Shown here: in pieces, positions 34,342 through 42,692 of the stretch | Layout of the letters: each line of letters begins with the position of its first letter | Numbering within the stretch: the first letter of the stretch is position 1 | Made by a program: the position numbers and the translations under genes | From: Hymenobacter psoromatis | GTDB taxonomy: Bacteria; Bacteroidota; Bacteroidia; Cytophagales; Hymenobacteraceae | Direction of reading: 5' to 3' | DNA: 64,000 nt | NCBI RefSeq assembly: GCF_020012125.1 | Contig: NZ_JAIFAG010000001.1 | Span: 2,046,001 to 2,110,000 of the forward strand | Notes under the pieces: generated by a model | Told to the model about the DNA's origin: nothing | The model's input: only the letters and a program-made list of their open reading frames with translations | The model's database searches: none

Positions 34342-35595
34342 ATGTTATCCGTATCGCAGCGTGGGCAAGACATGCCCGTATCCCCGTTTCGCAAGCTGGC
34401 TCCTTTTGCGGAGGCTGCCAAGCAGCGGGGCCGGCATGTGTTTCACCTCAATATTGGCCAGCCCGACATTGCTACCCCCCCGGTTTTGTTTGAAGCCGTG
34501 CGCCAGGCCGATATTAAAGTGTTGGCTTACAGCCACGGCGCGGGCACCGACAGCTACCGCCAGAAACTGCGCGCGTACTACCACCGCGCGGGCATCGAGG
34601 TCGGTACGGAAGAGATATTGGTGACGACGGCCGGCAGCGAAGCCATTTTGTTTGCGCTGCTTACGTGCCTGAACCCTGGCGATGAACTGGTAGTGCCGGA
34701 GCCGTTTTACGGTACCTACTCGGCCTTTGCTATTGCGGCGGGCGTCACGATTGTGCCCGTCACGGCCAGCATCGACGATGGCTTTGCCCTACCCCCCCTG
34801 GCCGACTTTGAGGCGGTTATTACGCCGCGCACGAAGGCCATTCTGCTCTGCAACCCCAACAACCCCACGGGCTATGTGTATAGCCGCGCCGAGCTGGAAG
34901 ACCTACTGGATTTGTGCCAGCGCTACCAGCTATTTCTGCTCTCGGATGAGGCGTACCGCGAGTACTGCTACGATGGCGCGCGCGCCACGAGCGCGCTCAA
35001 CCTGGCGGGCGGCGAAGACTACGTGGTAGTGCTGGACACGATTTCCAAGCGTTACAGCGCCTGCGGGGCGCGGGTAGGCTCGCTGGTAACGCGCAACCCG
35101 GACGTATTCCAGACCGCCTACCGCTTCGCCCAGATGCGCATTAGTCCGCCCGGCCTGGGCATGCTGCTGGGCGAGGCTGCCGTGGCACTGCCCGAAAGCT
35201 ACTTCGACGAGAACCGGGCCGAGTACCAGGCCCGCCGCGACCTCACGGTGCGCCGCCTGCAAGCCATGCCCGGCGTGCGCTGCCCCGTGCCGGGCGGTGC
35301 GTTCTACGTGATGGCCGAGCTGCCCGTGGATGATGCCGAGCGCTTCGGCGAGTGGTTACTCACCGATTTCAGCTACCAGAACCAGACGCTGATGCTCTCG
35401 CCGGCCAATGGCTTTTACCAAACGCCCGGCCTGGGCTGCCAGCAGGTGCGCCTAGCCTACATCCTGAACTTGCGCGACCTCGACGCGGCCCTGACCTGCC
35501 TGGAATATGCGCTACTGGCCTACCCCGGCCGCACGCTGACGGAAGAAGTGCTGACGGAACCCGCGGTCAGCTTCAGCTTACCGGAGGCAAATTAA
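34342..35595 (+). CDS. Class I/II pyridoxal-phosphate aminotransferase
   Basis: Cytosolic PLP-dependent aminotransferase of 417 aa, aspartate/aromatic type fold. Visible landmarks are LNIGQPDIATP near the start, NPNNPTGYVYS, LSDEAYREY, the Schiff-base K236 in DTISKRYSACGARVG and the C-terminal QQVRLAYILN. The start at 34342 directly follows the foldback; an upstream in-frame start would translate the repeat. The substrate (Asp, aromatic or branched amino acid) is not determined. Confidence 0.9.
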   Translation: MLSVSQRGQDMPVSPFRKLAPFAEAAKQRGRHVFHLNIGQPDIATPPVLFEAVRQADIKVLAYSHGAGTDSYRQKLRAYYHRAGIEVGTEEILVTTAGSEAILFALLTCLNPGDELVVPEPFYGTYSAFAIAAGVTIVPVTASIDDGFALPPLADFEAVITPRTKAILLCNPNNPTGYVYSRAELEDLLDLCQRYQLFLLSDEAYREYCYDGARATSALNLAGGEDYVVVLDTISKRYSACGARVGSLVTRNPDVFQTAYRFAQMRISPPGLGMLLGEAAVALPESYFDENRAEYQARRDLTVRRLQAMPGVRCPVPGGAFYVMAELPVDDAERFGEWLLTDFSYQNQTLMLSPANGFYQTPGLGCQQVRLAYILNLRDLDAALTCLEYALLAYPGRTLTEEVLTEPAVSFSLPEAN

Positions 35596-35632
35596 TTAAC
35601 TCCTAAAAGGATGGTTGTCATCCCTACCCCCC

Positions 35633-36310
35633 ATGCAAACCACCACTGCGCCGCCCGCCGCCGCTACCCACGACTACTCGGCCGCCATGCGCATCTGGCA
35701 TTGGGGCAATGCCGCGTTGGTATCGGGGCAGCTGCTCACCATTCTGTTTCTGAAGGTTATCGTGAACGCGCGCGGGGCGGTGCCCGAGTTGCAGGCGGCG
35801 CTGGCCAAGAGCGGGGGTAGCCTGACGCCGGAGCAGGGCCGGGCCGTGGCGCACGTCATCAGCGACCGCATCTGGACCTGGCACGTGTGGATAGGCGTAA
35901 CGCTGGCCGCTTTCTGGCTGTTCTGGACGGTGATGCAGGCCCTGGACCCGGCCGGTCGGCGCTTCGGGGCGCGACTAGTAGCGGCGGCGCGGCGCTACAA
36001 GCTAGCCGCCCCGGCCGAACACGCCGATGCCCGGCACGACCTCCTGGCTAAGCTGACCTACGCGGCTTTTTACCTGTTTATTACGATTATGGTCGTGACC
36101 GGGCTGGTATTGGTTTTCGCCGATGACGTGCCGTTTTTACATACTATTGAGCACACAACCAAGGAGATTCACAACGTAACGATGTACTGCATTATTGGCT
36201 ACATGGTGCTACACGTGGTGGGGGTAGTGTGGTCGGAGGTGACTGGCGAATACGGCTTAGTATCGCGCATGGTGAGTGGCGCGGAACGTGCGCAAACCCC
36301 GCAAGACTAA
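35633..36310 (+). CDS. Cytochrome b561-type membrane protein
   Basis: Four-helix di-haem membrane protein of 225 aa of the bacterial b561/Ni-hydrogenase b group. Helices with likely haem-ligand histidines are seen in RIWHWGNAAL, WTWHVWIGV, HTIEHTTKEIHNVTMYCIIGYMVLHVVGVV. An insertion between helices 1 and 2 carries a charged loop. It would shuttle electrons across or within the inner membrane; partners are unknown. ATG 35633 follows a CCTACCCCCC motif. Confidence 0.8.
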   Translation: MQTTTAPPAAATHDYSAAMRIWHWGNAALVSGQLLTILFLKVIVNARGAVPELQAALAKSGGSLTPEQGRAVAHVISDRIWTWHVWIGVTLAAFWLFWTVMQALDPAGRRFGARLVAAARRYKLAAPAEHADARHDLLAKLTYAAFYLFITIMVVTGLVLVFADDVPFLHTIEHTTKEIHNVTMYCIIGYMVLHVVGVVWSEVTGEYGLVSRMVSGAERAQTPQD

Positions 36311-36344
36311 TAACAAACGCTAGTTAGGTTGGCAAAGGCCGGAG

Positions 36345-36352
36345 TAACTTTG
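36345..36352 (+). promoter_or_regulatory. -7 element of the TetR gene
   Basis: TAACTTTG, an exact TAnnTTTG, 24 nt before the ATG at 36377. TTAG at 36324 could act as the -33 box with a 17-bp spacer. Confidence 0.6.
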
Positions 36353-36376
36353 CGGCTCTCCCTGCTCCCACCCGCC

Positions 36377-36961
36377 ATGCTCAAAACGAAAAAATCGGCT
36401 AAGCGCGAGCTGATTCTGACCGAAGCAGCCAAGCTTTTTAAGGACCGGGGCTACAGCGGCACGTCGATGCGCGACCTGGCCGGGCAGGTAGGCATGGAGG
36501 CAGCGAGCATGTATAACCACATCAAGTCGAAGGACGAGTTGCTGGATACCATCTGCTTTCGCATCTCGGACACGTACATCTCGCAGCTTCAAGATATTGA
36601 GCAGCAAGGCATTCCCTTCAGTGAGAAGCTTAGCTCGCTGGTGCGGCTTCACATTCGGCTGATGGTGGAAGACGGCGCGGCCGTATCAGTGGCCAACCAC
36701 GACTGGAAATACCTGCTCGAACCTCGCCTCACCGAGTTCAAGCAGGCCCGCAAGACCTACGAAAAGGGGTTTGCCTCGCTGATTGAGGCGGGCATCGCAA
36801 CAGGCGAATTTCGGCCCATCAACGTATCGGTGGCACTGTTCACGGTGCTGTCGGCGGTGCGCTGGGTGGAATTGTGGTACCGCCCCGGCCGCGGCCTGAG
36901 CGCCGAGGAGTTGGAAAGCAATATTCTGACCGTGCTGCTGGGCGGCCTAGAGCAGCGCTAA
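36377..36961 (+). CDS. TetR/AcrR-family transcriptional regulator
   Basis: DNA-binding repressor of 194 aa. The N-terminal HTH covers residues about 8-55 (RELILTEAAKLFKDRGYSGTSMRDLAGQVGMEAASMYNHIKSKDELL). The C-terminal ligand domain shows features of the KstR2/FadR-like branch (WKYLLEPRLTEFKQARKTYE). In this branch ligands are often acyl-CoAs, which would fit the etfBA genes 3 kb upstream, but this is inference. ATG 36377 places the HTH normally and follows a good promoter. Confidence 0.87.
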   Translation: MLKTKKSAKRELILTEAAKLFKDRGYSGTSMRDLAGQVGMEAASMYNHIKSKDELLDTICFRISDTYISQLQDIEQQGIPFSEKLSSLVRLHIRLMVEDGAAVSVANHDWKYLLEPRLTEFKQARKTYEKGFASLIEAGIATGEFRPINVSVALFTVLSAVRWVELWYRPGRGLSAEELESNILTVLLGGLEQR

Positions 36962-37050
36962 GCGGTTGGAGCACAGCTGATAATTGGCTTACGCACAACC
37001 TTATTGGGAATTATGGGGTACATAGCCGGAAACCATTTTTTCCTTTTCCC

Positions 37051-37344
37051 ATGAAATTCTCCTTCCTGCTGCTGGCTGCTGGTTTGTTCACCATCAGCGC
37101 GGCCTCGGCCCAGACTACCCCGGCCTCACCGGGCACGGCTACCCCTAGCACCGTACCCAGCGGCATGCCGGCCCAGGCCGCTGACCCCAACGGAGCTGTA
37201 AGCCCCGGCCAGGTTTTTACCAAAGGCGCGCCCCAAGACAACACGGGCGATAAAAGCATGAGCCACAAGCACATGAAAATGCGCAAGCACGGCAACGACT
37301 CGATGTCGGACGACAAGAGCAAGATGAAAGCCAAGTCGGAATAA
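37051..37344 (+). CDS. Small secreted protein with Met/Lys/His-rich tail
   Basis: Unrecognised 97-aa protein with a clear signal peptide (MKFSFLLLAAGLFTISAASAQ). The mature N-terminal half is Pro/Thr/Ala/Gly-rich and the last 30 residues are rich in Met, Lys, His and Asp (SHKHMKMRKHGND). The tail could bind metal or be disordered; nothing further can be inferred. It is a single gene with its own downstream hairpin. Confidence 0.65.
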   Translation: MKFSFLLLAAGLFTISAASAQTTPASPGTATPSTVPSGMPAQAADPNGAVSPGQVFTKGAPQDNTGDKSMSHKHMKMRKHGNDSMSDDKSKMKAKSE

Positions 37345-37405
37345 TAACCTACCCCCTGCCAACTGCTAAAGTCGGCTTTACTACCAGCTTTAGCGGACCA
37401 TTTTT

Positions 37406-37465
37406 ACGCCACCGGTCCGGTCGCGGCTCCTCGCGAGCGGCGGCCGGACCAGTGGCGTGTTTTGT
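37406..37465 (+). terminator. Long hairpin terminator after the small secreted-protein gene
   Basis: ACGCCACCGGTCCGG pairs with CCGGACCAGTGGCGT (one mismatch), followed by GTTTTGTTA, about 60 nt past the stop. It also lies between two convergent genes; on the other strand no T-run follows. Confidence 0.7.
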
Positions 37466-37469
37466 TATC

Positions 37470-38294
37470 CTAAAAATCGTGAGGGTCTTTGACAGGCTTG
37501 ACTAGCTTCTTTTTCTCAGGGGCGACCACTTTTTGTCCCGTCATGGATACTTGCAGGTCGGCCATCAGGTGGCGTGCGTCGCGGGTGGCGGCTATTTTCA
37601 GGTCGGTCCAGGGCTTTTGGCTACCCAGGCCTGCGTAGCCGAATAAGTTAGCTTTCTCTTGTTCGAGGGGGCCACCGGCTTTCATGTTGAGCGTGCCGCC
37701 AGCGGTATGCATTAGGTTGGTAAGCTGGTATTTGTAGCGTCCGTCCTTAACGTAAATCGTGAGTGTGTGCCGGACCGCGCCCGCGTACACGGGGCGCGGC
37801 ACCCCCTGGAAGTCCCGGTAGACCACGGCGGGGCGGGCCCCGTGAACCAGCAGCTCACCCTGGGCCGGCTGCCGCGCAATGGTATCGGCGGGGGTATAGG
37901 TTTTGGCTACCCAGGCGGCAGCGCGGGCGTAAAGGTCGGCCTCCTCCACGCCCGGCACCGGTACTACGCCCTCGTAGGTAATACGCTGGGTCTGCGGGTC
38001 GAGGGGTAGTGGGTCAGCATCGGCGGGGTCGTAGTCGGTAAGGGCTGCGGTGGGCATCGTGTACAAAAAGCCTTCCCGCTTGATGACGACCCACCGGGGC
38101 GACAGCTGTTGCACCACGTCGGCTTCGGCTTGGCTAGGCAAATAAAGGCTGGTCCGCCGGGCCGTGTCGGCATACGAGCGGTAGAGCGGCGCTCTTTGCG
38201 GCCCTACATGGTAAGTGAGGGGCGGCGAGATGAGCGCTGGCGTTTGGGCGACGGCGGCCAGCGGCAGCACCCCGAGCAGCAAGCATAGTTTCAT
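37470..38294 (-). CDS. Secreted DUF4468-domain protein
   Basis: 274 aa with a signal peptide (MKLCLLLGVLPLAAVAQ). Residues about 108-205 match DUF4468, a TBP-like fold common in Bacteroidota: ITYEGVVPVPGVEEADLYAR, then a YRDFQG strand and LTIYVKDGRYKYQLTNL. Function unknown. The C-terminal region ends in a basic Lys/Pro-rich tail (KKKLVKPVKDP). It sits just downstream of tRNA-Ser on the same strand, separated by a terminator. Confidence 0.75.
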   Translation of the reverse strand: MKLCLLLGVLPLAAVAQTPALISPPLTYHVGPQRAPLYRSYADTARRTSLYLPSQAEADVVQQLSPRWVVIKREGFLYTMPTAALTDYDPADADPLPLDPQTQRITYEGVVPVPGVEEADLYARAAAWVAKTYTPADTIARQPAQGELLVHGARPAVVYRDFQGVPRPVYAGAVRHTLTIYVKDGRYKYQLTNLMHTAGGTLNMKAGGPLEQEKANLFGYAGLGSQKPWTDLKIAATRDARHLMADLQVSMTGQKVVAPEKKKLVKPVKDPHDF

Positions 38295-38320
38295 ACGAAA
38301 AACCGGATGGGCAAATAGCT

Positions 38321-38353
38321 AAAAACCCCCGTTTCCGGCCGGAAATGGGGGTT
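38321..38353 (-). terminator. Terminator of tRNA-Ser
   Basis: Minus-strand stem AACCCCCATTTCC / GGAAACGGGGGTT followed by TTT, directly after the CCA end of the tRNA. Very stable intrinsic terminator. Confidence 0.92.
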
Positions 38354-38354
38354 C

Positions 38355-38445
38355 TGGTAGAGAGGATGGGATTCGAACCCACGATAACCTTTTGGGCTAT
38401 ACACACTTTCCAGGCGTGCTCCTTCGACCACTCGGACACCTCTCT
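38355..38445 (-). tRNA. tRNA-Ser (anticodon GGA), CCA encoded
   Basis: Acceptor stem AGAGAGG / CCTCTCT, D-arm TCCGAGTGGTCGAAGGA, anticodon stem-loop with CCTGGAAAG (anticodon GGA, reading UCC/UCU), long class II variable arm (AGCCCAAAAGGTTAT) and T-arm GTGGGTTCGAATCCCAT. Counting from the acceptor stem, the discriminator base is A followed by an encoded CCA; most bacterial tRNA-Ser species have G there. The gene stands alone with its own promoter and terminator. Confidence 0.96.
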
Positions 38446-38463
38446 TTTTGTGGTAGTGGGGCT

Positions 38464-38471
38464 GCAAAGAT
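38464..38471 (-). promoter_or_regulatory. -7 element of tRNA-Ser
   Basis: Minus-strand TATCTTTG, an exact TAnnTTTG, 18 bp upstream of the tRNA 5' end. It overlaps no gene and directly follows the asparaginase 3' end. Confidence 0.65.
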
Positions 38472-38500
38472 AGGCAGGAAAGGGCAGTGCAGCGTAAGCT

Positions 38501-39664
38501 CTACAACGTAATCTCACCGCGCAAATTCTGGCTGAGTAGCTGGCGGGTTTCGGTTTCATTCAGGCCCAGGCCGAGCACGAACATGAGCTTGGTAATGGCC
38601 GCTTCGGTCGTGATGTCGTCGCCGCCTATCACGCCCAGGCTGGCCAGGCCGGCGCTGGTTTCATAGCGGCCCTGCACTACCCTACCCTCCTCACACTGGC
38701 TCACGTTGAGCACGTACACCCCCCGAGCATACGCCTTTTCGAGGCAGCTCAGGAACCACGGCGCGGTGGGCGCGTTGCCCGAGCCGTAGGTTTCGAGCAC
38801 GCAGCCGCGCAGGCCAGGCACGCCCAGCACGGCCCCCACCACGGCCTCCGTAATGCCCGGAAACAACCGCAGTACGGCCACTTTTTCCTCCAGGTTTTGG
38901 TGCACCCGCAGGCGGGCGGCGGGCAGTAGGCGAATGTTTTTATCGTTAAAATCGAGGCTGATGCCGGCGCGAACTAGCGGCGGGTAGTTTTCGCTCTTGA
39001 ACGCGGCAAATTGCTGGCTCTCCACCTTTTTAGCGCGGGTACCGCGGATGAGCACGTCGTTGAAAAACACGCCCACCTCGGGCAGGCGTACGGTATGGGC
39101 GCGCGGGTGGCGGGCAGCAGCTATCTCCAAGGCTGTGAGCAGGTTGCGAGTAGCATCGGAGCGGGTGCGACCCACCGGCACCTGCGCCCCGGTAAACACG
39201 ACGGGCTTACCCAGGTGTTCAAGCAAAAAGCTGAGCGCCGCCGCCGAGTACGCCATCGTATCGGTGCCGTGCAGAATTACAAAGCCGTTAAAATTAGCAT
39301 AATGCTCGCTAATGAGCCGGGCCAGCCGCAGCCAGTCGGCGGGCGTTACGTTGCTGCTGTCGATGGGCTGAGGCAGGGCCAGCAGCTCCAGGTGGTAGGG
39401 CAGCTTGCGCAGCTCGGGCATGCGGCGGCCCAGCTGGCTGAAGTGCATGGGCACCAGCTGCTGCTGGCGGTTGATGGCCATGCCCACCGTGCCACCCGTG
39501 TAGAGGATGAGCAGGCGCGGAGCCGCCGCATCGGTGGCCGCGGCCGTGGGCAACGTCAGCAGAGGTAAGGCAGATTCGGCGCTCATAGGGAATGAAGAAA
39601 CAAGAGGTAAAAACGCGGCAAGGACCGGATGGAATAATTCCTCCTTCCAAAATTCCTCATTCAT
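38501..39664 (-). CDS. Type I L-asparaginase
   Basis: Hydrolyses L-asparagine to aspartate and ammonia. The catalytic motif LYTGGTVGM carries the nucleophile Thr (T56 from the upstream start), and ILHGTDTMAYSAAALSF carries the second conserved Thr-Asp pair; GVFFNDVLIRGTRAKKV and LETYGSGNAP are family segments. No signal peptide, so probably cytosolic. Two starts are possible: ATG 39664, which overlaps the tatD stop in an ATGA junction and adds 26 residues, or ATG 39586 (MSAESALP), closer to the usual N-terminus. Confidence 0.88.
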   Translation of the reverse strand: MNEEFWKEELFHPVLAAFLPLVSSFPMSAESALPLLTLPTAAATDAAAPRLLILYTGGTVGMAINRQQQLVPMHFSQLGRRMPELRKLPYHLELLALPQPIDSSNVTPADWLRLARLISEHYANFNGFVILHGTDTMAYSAAALSFLLEHLGKPVVFTGAQVPVGRTRSDATRNLLTALEIAAARHPRAHTVRLPEVGVFFNDVLIRGTRAKKVESQQFAAFKSENYPPLVRAGISLDFNDKNIRLLPAARLRVHQNLEEKVAVLRLFPGITEAVVGAVLGVPGLRGCVLETYGSGNAPTAPWFLSCLEKAYARGVYVLNVSQCEEGRVVQGRYETSAGLASLGVIGGDDITTEAAITKLMFVLGLGLNETETRQLLSQNLRGEITL

Positions 39665-40434
39665 GGCTCCAGCCGGAACAGCTCGCGGGCGGTGCGGGTG
39701 GTGGCTTCGGCCACGGCCTCGGGCGACTGGCCCAGTAGCGCGGCCACGCGGTGCAGCACTAAGGGCAGGTAAGCGGGCTCGTTGCGCTTGCCGCGGTAGG
39801 GCACGGGCGCGAGGTAGGGGCAGTCGGTTTCGAGTACCAGGTGCTCCAGGCTTACGTGCGGCAGTACCCTATCCAGGCCGCCGTTTTTGAAGGTGGCCAC
39901 GCCGCCGATGCCCATTTTGAAGCCCAACGCGATAACGCGCTCAGCCTCGGCCAGGCCGTCGGAAAAGCAGTGGAACACACCGCGCAGTGTGCCATCCTGC
40001 GCCTCGGCCACCAGCGCATAGGCTTCCTCAAAGGCCGAGCGGGTGTGTAGTACGATGGGCAGGTCGTACTGCTTGGCCAGGCGCAGCTGCGTGCGCAGCG
40101 CTTCTTGCTGCTGCGGCAGATAGGTTTTGTCCCAATACAAATCGATGCCGCACTCGCCCACCGCTACGAAGGGCCGCTGGGCGAGCCAGCTTTCCACTTC
40201 TTGCAGGTCCTTTTCAACGTTCGGCCCCACTGAGCAGGGGTGCAGGCCCATCATGGCGTAGCAGGTGGCCGGGGCAGCGGCCTCCAGCGCCAGCATGGCC
40301 TCGATGGTCGAGTGGTCCACATTGGGCAGCAGAATAGTGCCTACCCCGGCCGCCACGGCCCGGTGCAGCGCCTCGGCCTGGTCGGCCCGAAACTGCTCGG
40401 AATAGAGATGCGCGTGGGTTTCGATGAGGTTCAT
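39661..40434 (-). CDS. TatD-family metal-dependent deoxyribonuclease
   Basis: Cytosolic TIM-barrel hydrolase of 257 aa; TatD proteins degrade DNA 3'-5' and act in repair and quality control. Metal ligands are visible: H7 and H9 (THAH), the Glu of GECGIDLYWD, the His of VLHTRSAFE, the His of VFHCFSD and the Asp of LETDCPYLAP. The stop overlaps the possible asparaginase start. A foldback repeat separates it from the upstream acetyltransferase gene. Confidence 0.92.
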   Translation of the reverse strand: MNLIETHAHLYSEQFRADQAEALHRAVAAGVGTILLPNVDHSTIEAMLALEAAAPATCYAMMGLHPCSVGPNVEKDLQEVESWLAQRPFVAVGECGIDLYWDKTYLPQQQEALRTQLRLAKQYDLPIVLHTRSAFEEAYALVAEAQDGTLRGVFHCFSDGLAEAERVIALGFKMGIGGVATFKNGGLDRVLPHVSLEHLVLETDCPYLAPVPYRGKRNEPAYLPLVLHRVAALLGQSPEAVAEATTRTARELFRLEP

Positions 40435-40478
40435 TATTGATTATTACTAGCTTATTGCTGATTGTTAATTAGTAGTAT

Positions 40479-40550
40479 TTGCTTGCTGATTATTGACAGT
40501 TAATTATTAACTATTTAATTAATAATTAACTGTCAATAATCAGTAAGCAA
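40479..40550. repeat. AT-rich foldback at the acetyltransferase stop codon
   Basis: Arms of 32 nt, TTGCTTGCTGATTATTGACA... and its complement ending TGTCAATAATCAGTAAGCAA, with only mismatches near the outer end. The right arm covers the last codons and stop of the acetyltransferase gene. Extra words (TTGCTGATTGTTAATTAG) lie just left of the left arm. Confidence 0.92.
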
Positions 40551-40977
40551 CTAGCCCACAACTCAGGCGCTGGTACGGGATGTCACCTTTGTAAAAAATC
40601 TCGCCCGCGGGTAGCAGGCCGAAGCGCTGGTAAAAAGGCAGGGTATTGTGGCGGGCATCGCACCAGAGAGTGTGCGCGCCCTGGGCGCGGGCCACGGCCA
40701 GCACGTGCCGCAGCAGCGCCGTGCCCAGGCCCCTACCCTGCCAAAGCGGCTCAGTGGCAAACTTGCGGAAGCGCGCCGTGCCATCGGGCCCGATGAACAG
40801 CGAAATTACCGCTCGCAACTGGCCGCCCACCACGGCCCCGAAATGCTGGCCGGCGTCGTCGTCGGGCAGGTGCACGTAGGCCGGTAGCTTATCGGGCCAC
40901 AGCACGGCGTGGCGCAGGGCGTAGGTTTGGGCCGCTTCGAGAGGCTGAATGATAATTGCTGCCGGCGGTGGGCTCAT
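40540..40977 (-). CDS. GNAT-family N-acetyltransferase
   Basis: 145-aa acetyl-CoA-dependent transferase. Motif A is FATEPLWQGRGLGTALLRHVLA (Q/RxxGxG/A acetyl-CoA loop), followed by WCDARHNTLPFYQRFGL, typical of motif B. The substrate is not predictable. Its last three codons lie inside a foldback arm, which may have been recruited as coding sequence. Confidence 0.82.
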   Translation of the reverse strand: MSPPPAAIIIQPLEAAQTYALRHAVLWPDKLPAYVHLPDDDAGQHFGAVVGGQLRAVISLFIGPDGTARFRKFATEPLWQGRGLGTALLRHVLAVARAQGAHTLWCDARHNTLPFYQRFGLLPAGEIFYKGDIPYQRLSCGLVAY

Positions 40978-40995
40978 GCGGATGTAGTTGAGTGG

Positions 40996-42108
40996 TTAGT
41001 CAAAATGCCGTCCCTTCCAGATTATACCTTGCTCACCAACTAACTTTTTACTAAACAAGCTAATAAGCAGCACCAGCGAATACAGCTCGAACGCCGGCAG
41101 CAGCCAGGCGGCCGGCGCGGCCTGGCCGGCGCGGCGGCTGGCAGCCAGCGCCAGCGCGTAGTGAGCAGCCACCCGCAGGGCCATCGCCGCCAGCGCCAGG
41201 CCCGGCCGGCCGGCCAGCGCCAGGCCCAGCACCGCCAGCCAGTAACCGCCGTAAAACACCAGCCCCGCCCGCACGTGCGCCGGCAGCGCCGCTACCCCCC
41301 GCAGCCAGCGCCGCCGCTGCCGCACCAGCGCCGCCCACGAGCCAGCCGGCAGCGACACCGCCCGCACGGCCGGCCCAAACAGCTGCCGGTAGCCAAAGCC
41401 ACGGGCGTTTACGGCCTCAAACAGGGCAAAATCTTCGGTGACGGAGAAGGGCAGGGCCTCGTAGCCGCCGGTGGCGCGGTAGGCAGCGCGGGTCACGAGC
41501 ATGTTGTTGCCCATCGCCGTGAGGGGCTGGCCGGCCTCGGTGCCCACCTGGATGAGGGCCAGCGCCAGCAGCCAGTCGAGGCCCTGCAAACGGGCCAGCC
41601 AGCTGGGGCCAGCCACCACCGTGAGGCCCGTGACGGTGCCCACGCCGGGCGCGGCGTGGGCCAGCAGACCCGCCACCCAGGTGGGGGGTAGGGCAATATC
41701 GGCATCGGTAATGAGCAAGTAATCGGCAGTGGCGAGGCGGGCCAGGTGGGCCAGCACGTTGGCCTTGCCGCGGGCCTGGCCTAGGTTTTCGGTGATGGGG
41801 ATGACTTGAAAATCACCCGCGAAGCCCTGCATAGCGGCCTCGGCCACGGCGCGGGTGCGGTCGGTGCTAGCATCGTCGCCGACGAGCACTTGCAGCAGGT
41901 GGGGGGGGTAGGCCAGGGCACGGACGCTGGCCAGGCAGCGCGGCAGAGCGGCTTCCTCGTCGCGGGCCGCGATGAGGATACTCACCCGCGGCCAGGGGGT
42001 AGGCGGCACCACCGGGGCGGGCGTGCCGCGCCGGGTAGCCAGCCGCCAGGTGGCGTAGGTCAGCAGCAGCAGCCAGAGCAGACAGTAACAGGAAGCAAAA
42101 ATCAGCAC
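40996..42108 (-). CDS. Membrane glycosyltransferase family 2
   Basis: About 370 aa. Order: N-terminal membrane helix (LIFASCYCLLWLLLLTYATW), GT2 catalytic domain with RVSILIAARDEEA, VGDDASTDRT, ITDADIALP (DxD), the acceptor-site TEDFAL and QRRRWLRG, then two or three C-terminal helices. Processive-type motif QRRRW suggests polysaccharide or glycolipid synthesis. The GTG at 42108 is chosen because an exact TACCTTTG lies at 42133-42140, whereas the ATG at 42222 sits within a terminator hairpin. A polysaccharide deacetylase gene lies nearby. Confidence 0.85.
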   Translation of the reverse strand: MLIFASCYCLLWLLLLTYATWRLATRRGTPAPVVPPTPWPRVSILIAARDEEAALPRCLASVRALAYPPHLLQVLVGDDASTDRTRAVAEAAMQGFAGDFQVIPITENLGQARGKANVLAHLARLATADYLLITDADIALPPTWVAGLLAHAAPGVGTVTGLTVVAGPSWLARLQGLDWLLALALIQVGTEAGQPLTAMGNNMLVTRAAYRATGGYEALPFSVTEDFALFEAVNARGFGYRQLFGPAVRAVSLPAGSWAALVRQRRRWLRGVAALPAHVRAGLVFYGGYWLAVLGLALAGRPGLALAAMALRVAAHYALALAASRRAGQAAPAAWLLPAFELYSLVLLISLFSKKLVGEQGIIWKGRHFD

Positions 42109-42132
42109 TTTCCAGAGGCGCGAGAACGCGGG

Positions 42133-42140
42133 CAAAGGTA
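42133..42140 (-). promoter_or_regulatory. -7 element of the glycosyltransferase gene
   Basis: Minus-strand TACCTTTG, exact TAnnTTTG, 24 nt upstream of the GTG at 42108. It lies downstream of the bidirectional terminator, so the gene is transcribed independently, and it decides the start. Confidence 0.65.
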
Positions 42141-42205
42141 GCCGGCCACCCGCCCGGCCGCCGCTCGCCCTACCCGCCAACGTGAAGAGCGGGTTGGTAT
42201 AGTTG

Positions 42206-42247
42206 AAAAAAAAAGGACCCACCCGGTAACCGGGTGGGTCCTTTTTT
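42206..42247. terminator. Bidirectional terminator
   Basis: Perfect stem GGACCCACCCGG / CCGGGTGGGTCC with loop TAA, flanked by A9 on the left and T6 on the right. On the minus strand it ends the EthD gene (stop at 42264, 17 nt away). Confidence 0.95.
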
Positions 42248-42263
42248 AGCGGGAAAACTTCGG

Positions 42264-42605
42264 CTAATGCACCGGGTTTTCGGCCAGCACCAGGAAGCCG
42301 CAGCCGGTCAGGTCCAGGAACTTAGCCTCATCGGGCCGGATAACGCGCAGGTATTCCGCGTCGGTGAAGACCTTGCCGATGTCCTCGGGGGTGTTGAACC
42401 AAAGCTCGGTGGTGCCGTCGTAGGCGGGGGGCGGCAGACCGGGCAGGTCGAGCGGCAGCGTGTGGCCCTGCACGTAGCGGCGCACGTATTGCTGCACGGC
42501 GGGTATCGATATGAACAGGGGCGCGTGCTTGGTTTGGTGGTATTGCACGAATTCTTCGTGGCTCAGGTCCGCCCGCTTACGCAGGAGAATGGTGAATTTA
42601 ATCAT
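42264..42605 (-). CDS. EthD-family dimeric alpha-beta barrel protein
   Basis: 113-aa ferredoxin-like fold protein. The EthD pattern is clear: KFTILLRKRADLSHEEFVQYHQTKHAPL, then a central YDGTTELWFNTPEDI and a final GCGFLVLAENPV. Such proteins form small dimeric barrels acting on or binding small molecules; the original EthD supports ether degradation. The role here is unknown. Single gene ended by the strong hairpin. Confidence 0.85.
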   Translation of the reverse strand: MIKFTILLRKRADLSHEEFVQYHQTKHAPLFISIPAVQQYVRRYVQGHTLPLDLPGLPPPAYDGTTELWFNTPEDIGKVFTDAEYLRVIRPDEAKFLDLTGCGFLVLAENPVH

Positions 42606-42692
42606 GCTGATACTGAGTGAGTGATAACCATCGCAAAGGTCCGCCCGCCCCGCCCGCCCTACCGTTGACGTTGGTTAAGAACGCTCGCCGGC

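Noticed and set aside
40996..42222. ATG at 42222 as the glycosyltransferase start
   Set aside because: It lies inside a perfect bidirectional terminator and upstream of the gene's own -7 element; GTG 42108 directly precedes the first membrane helix.
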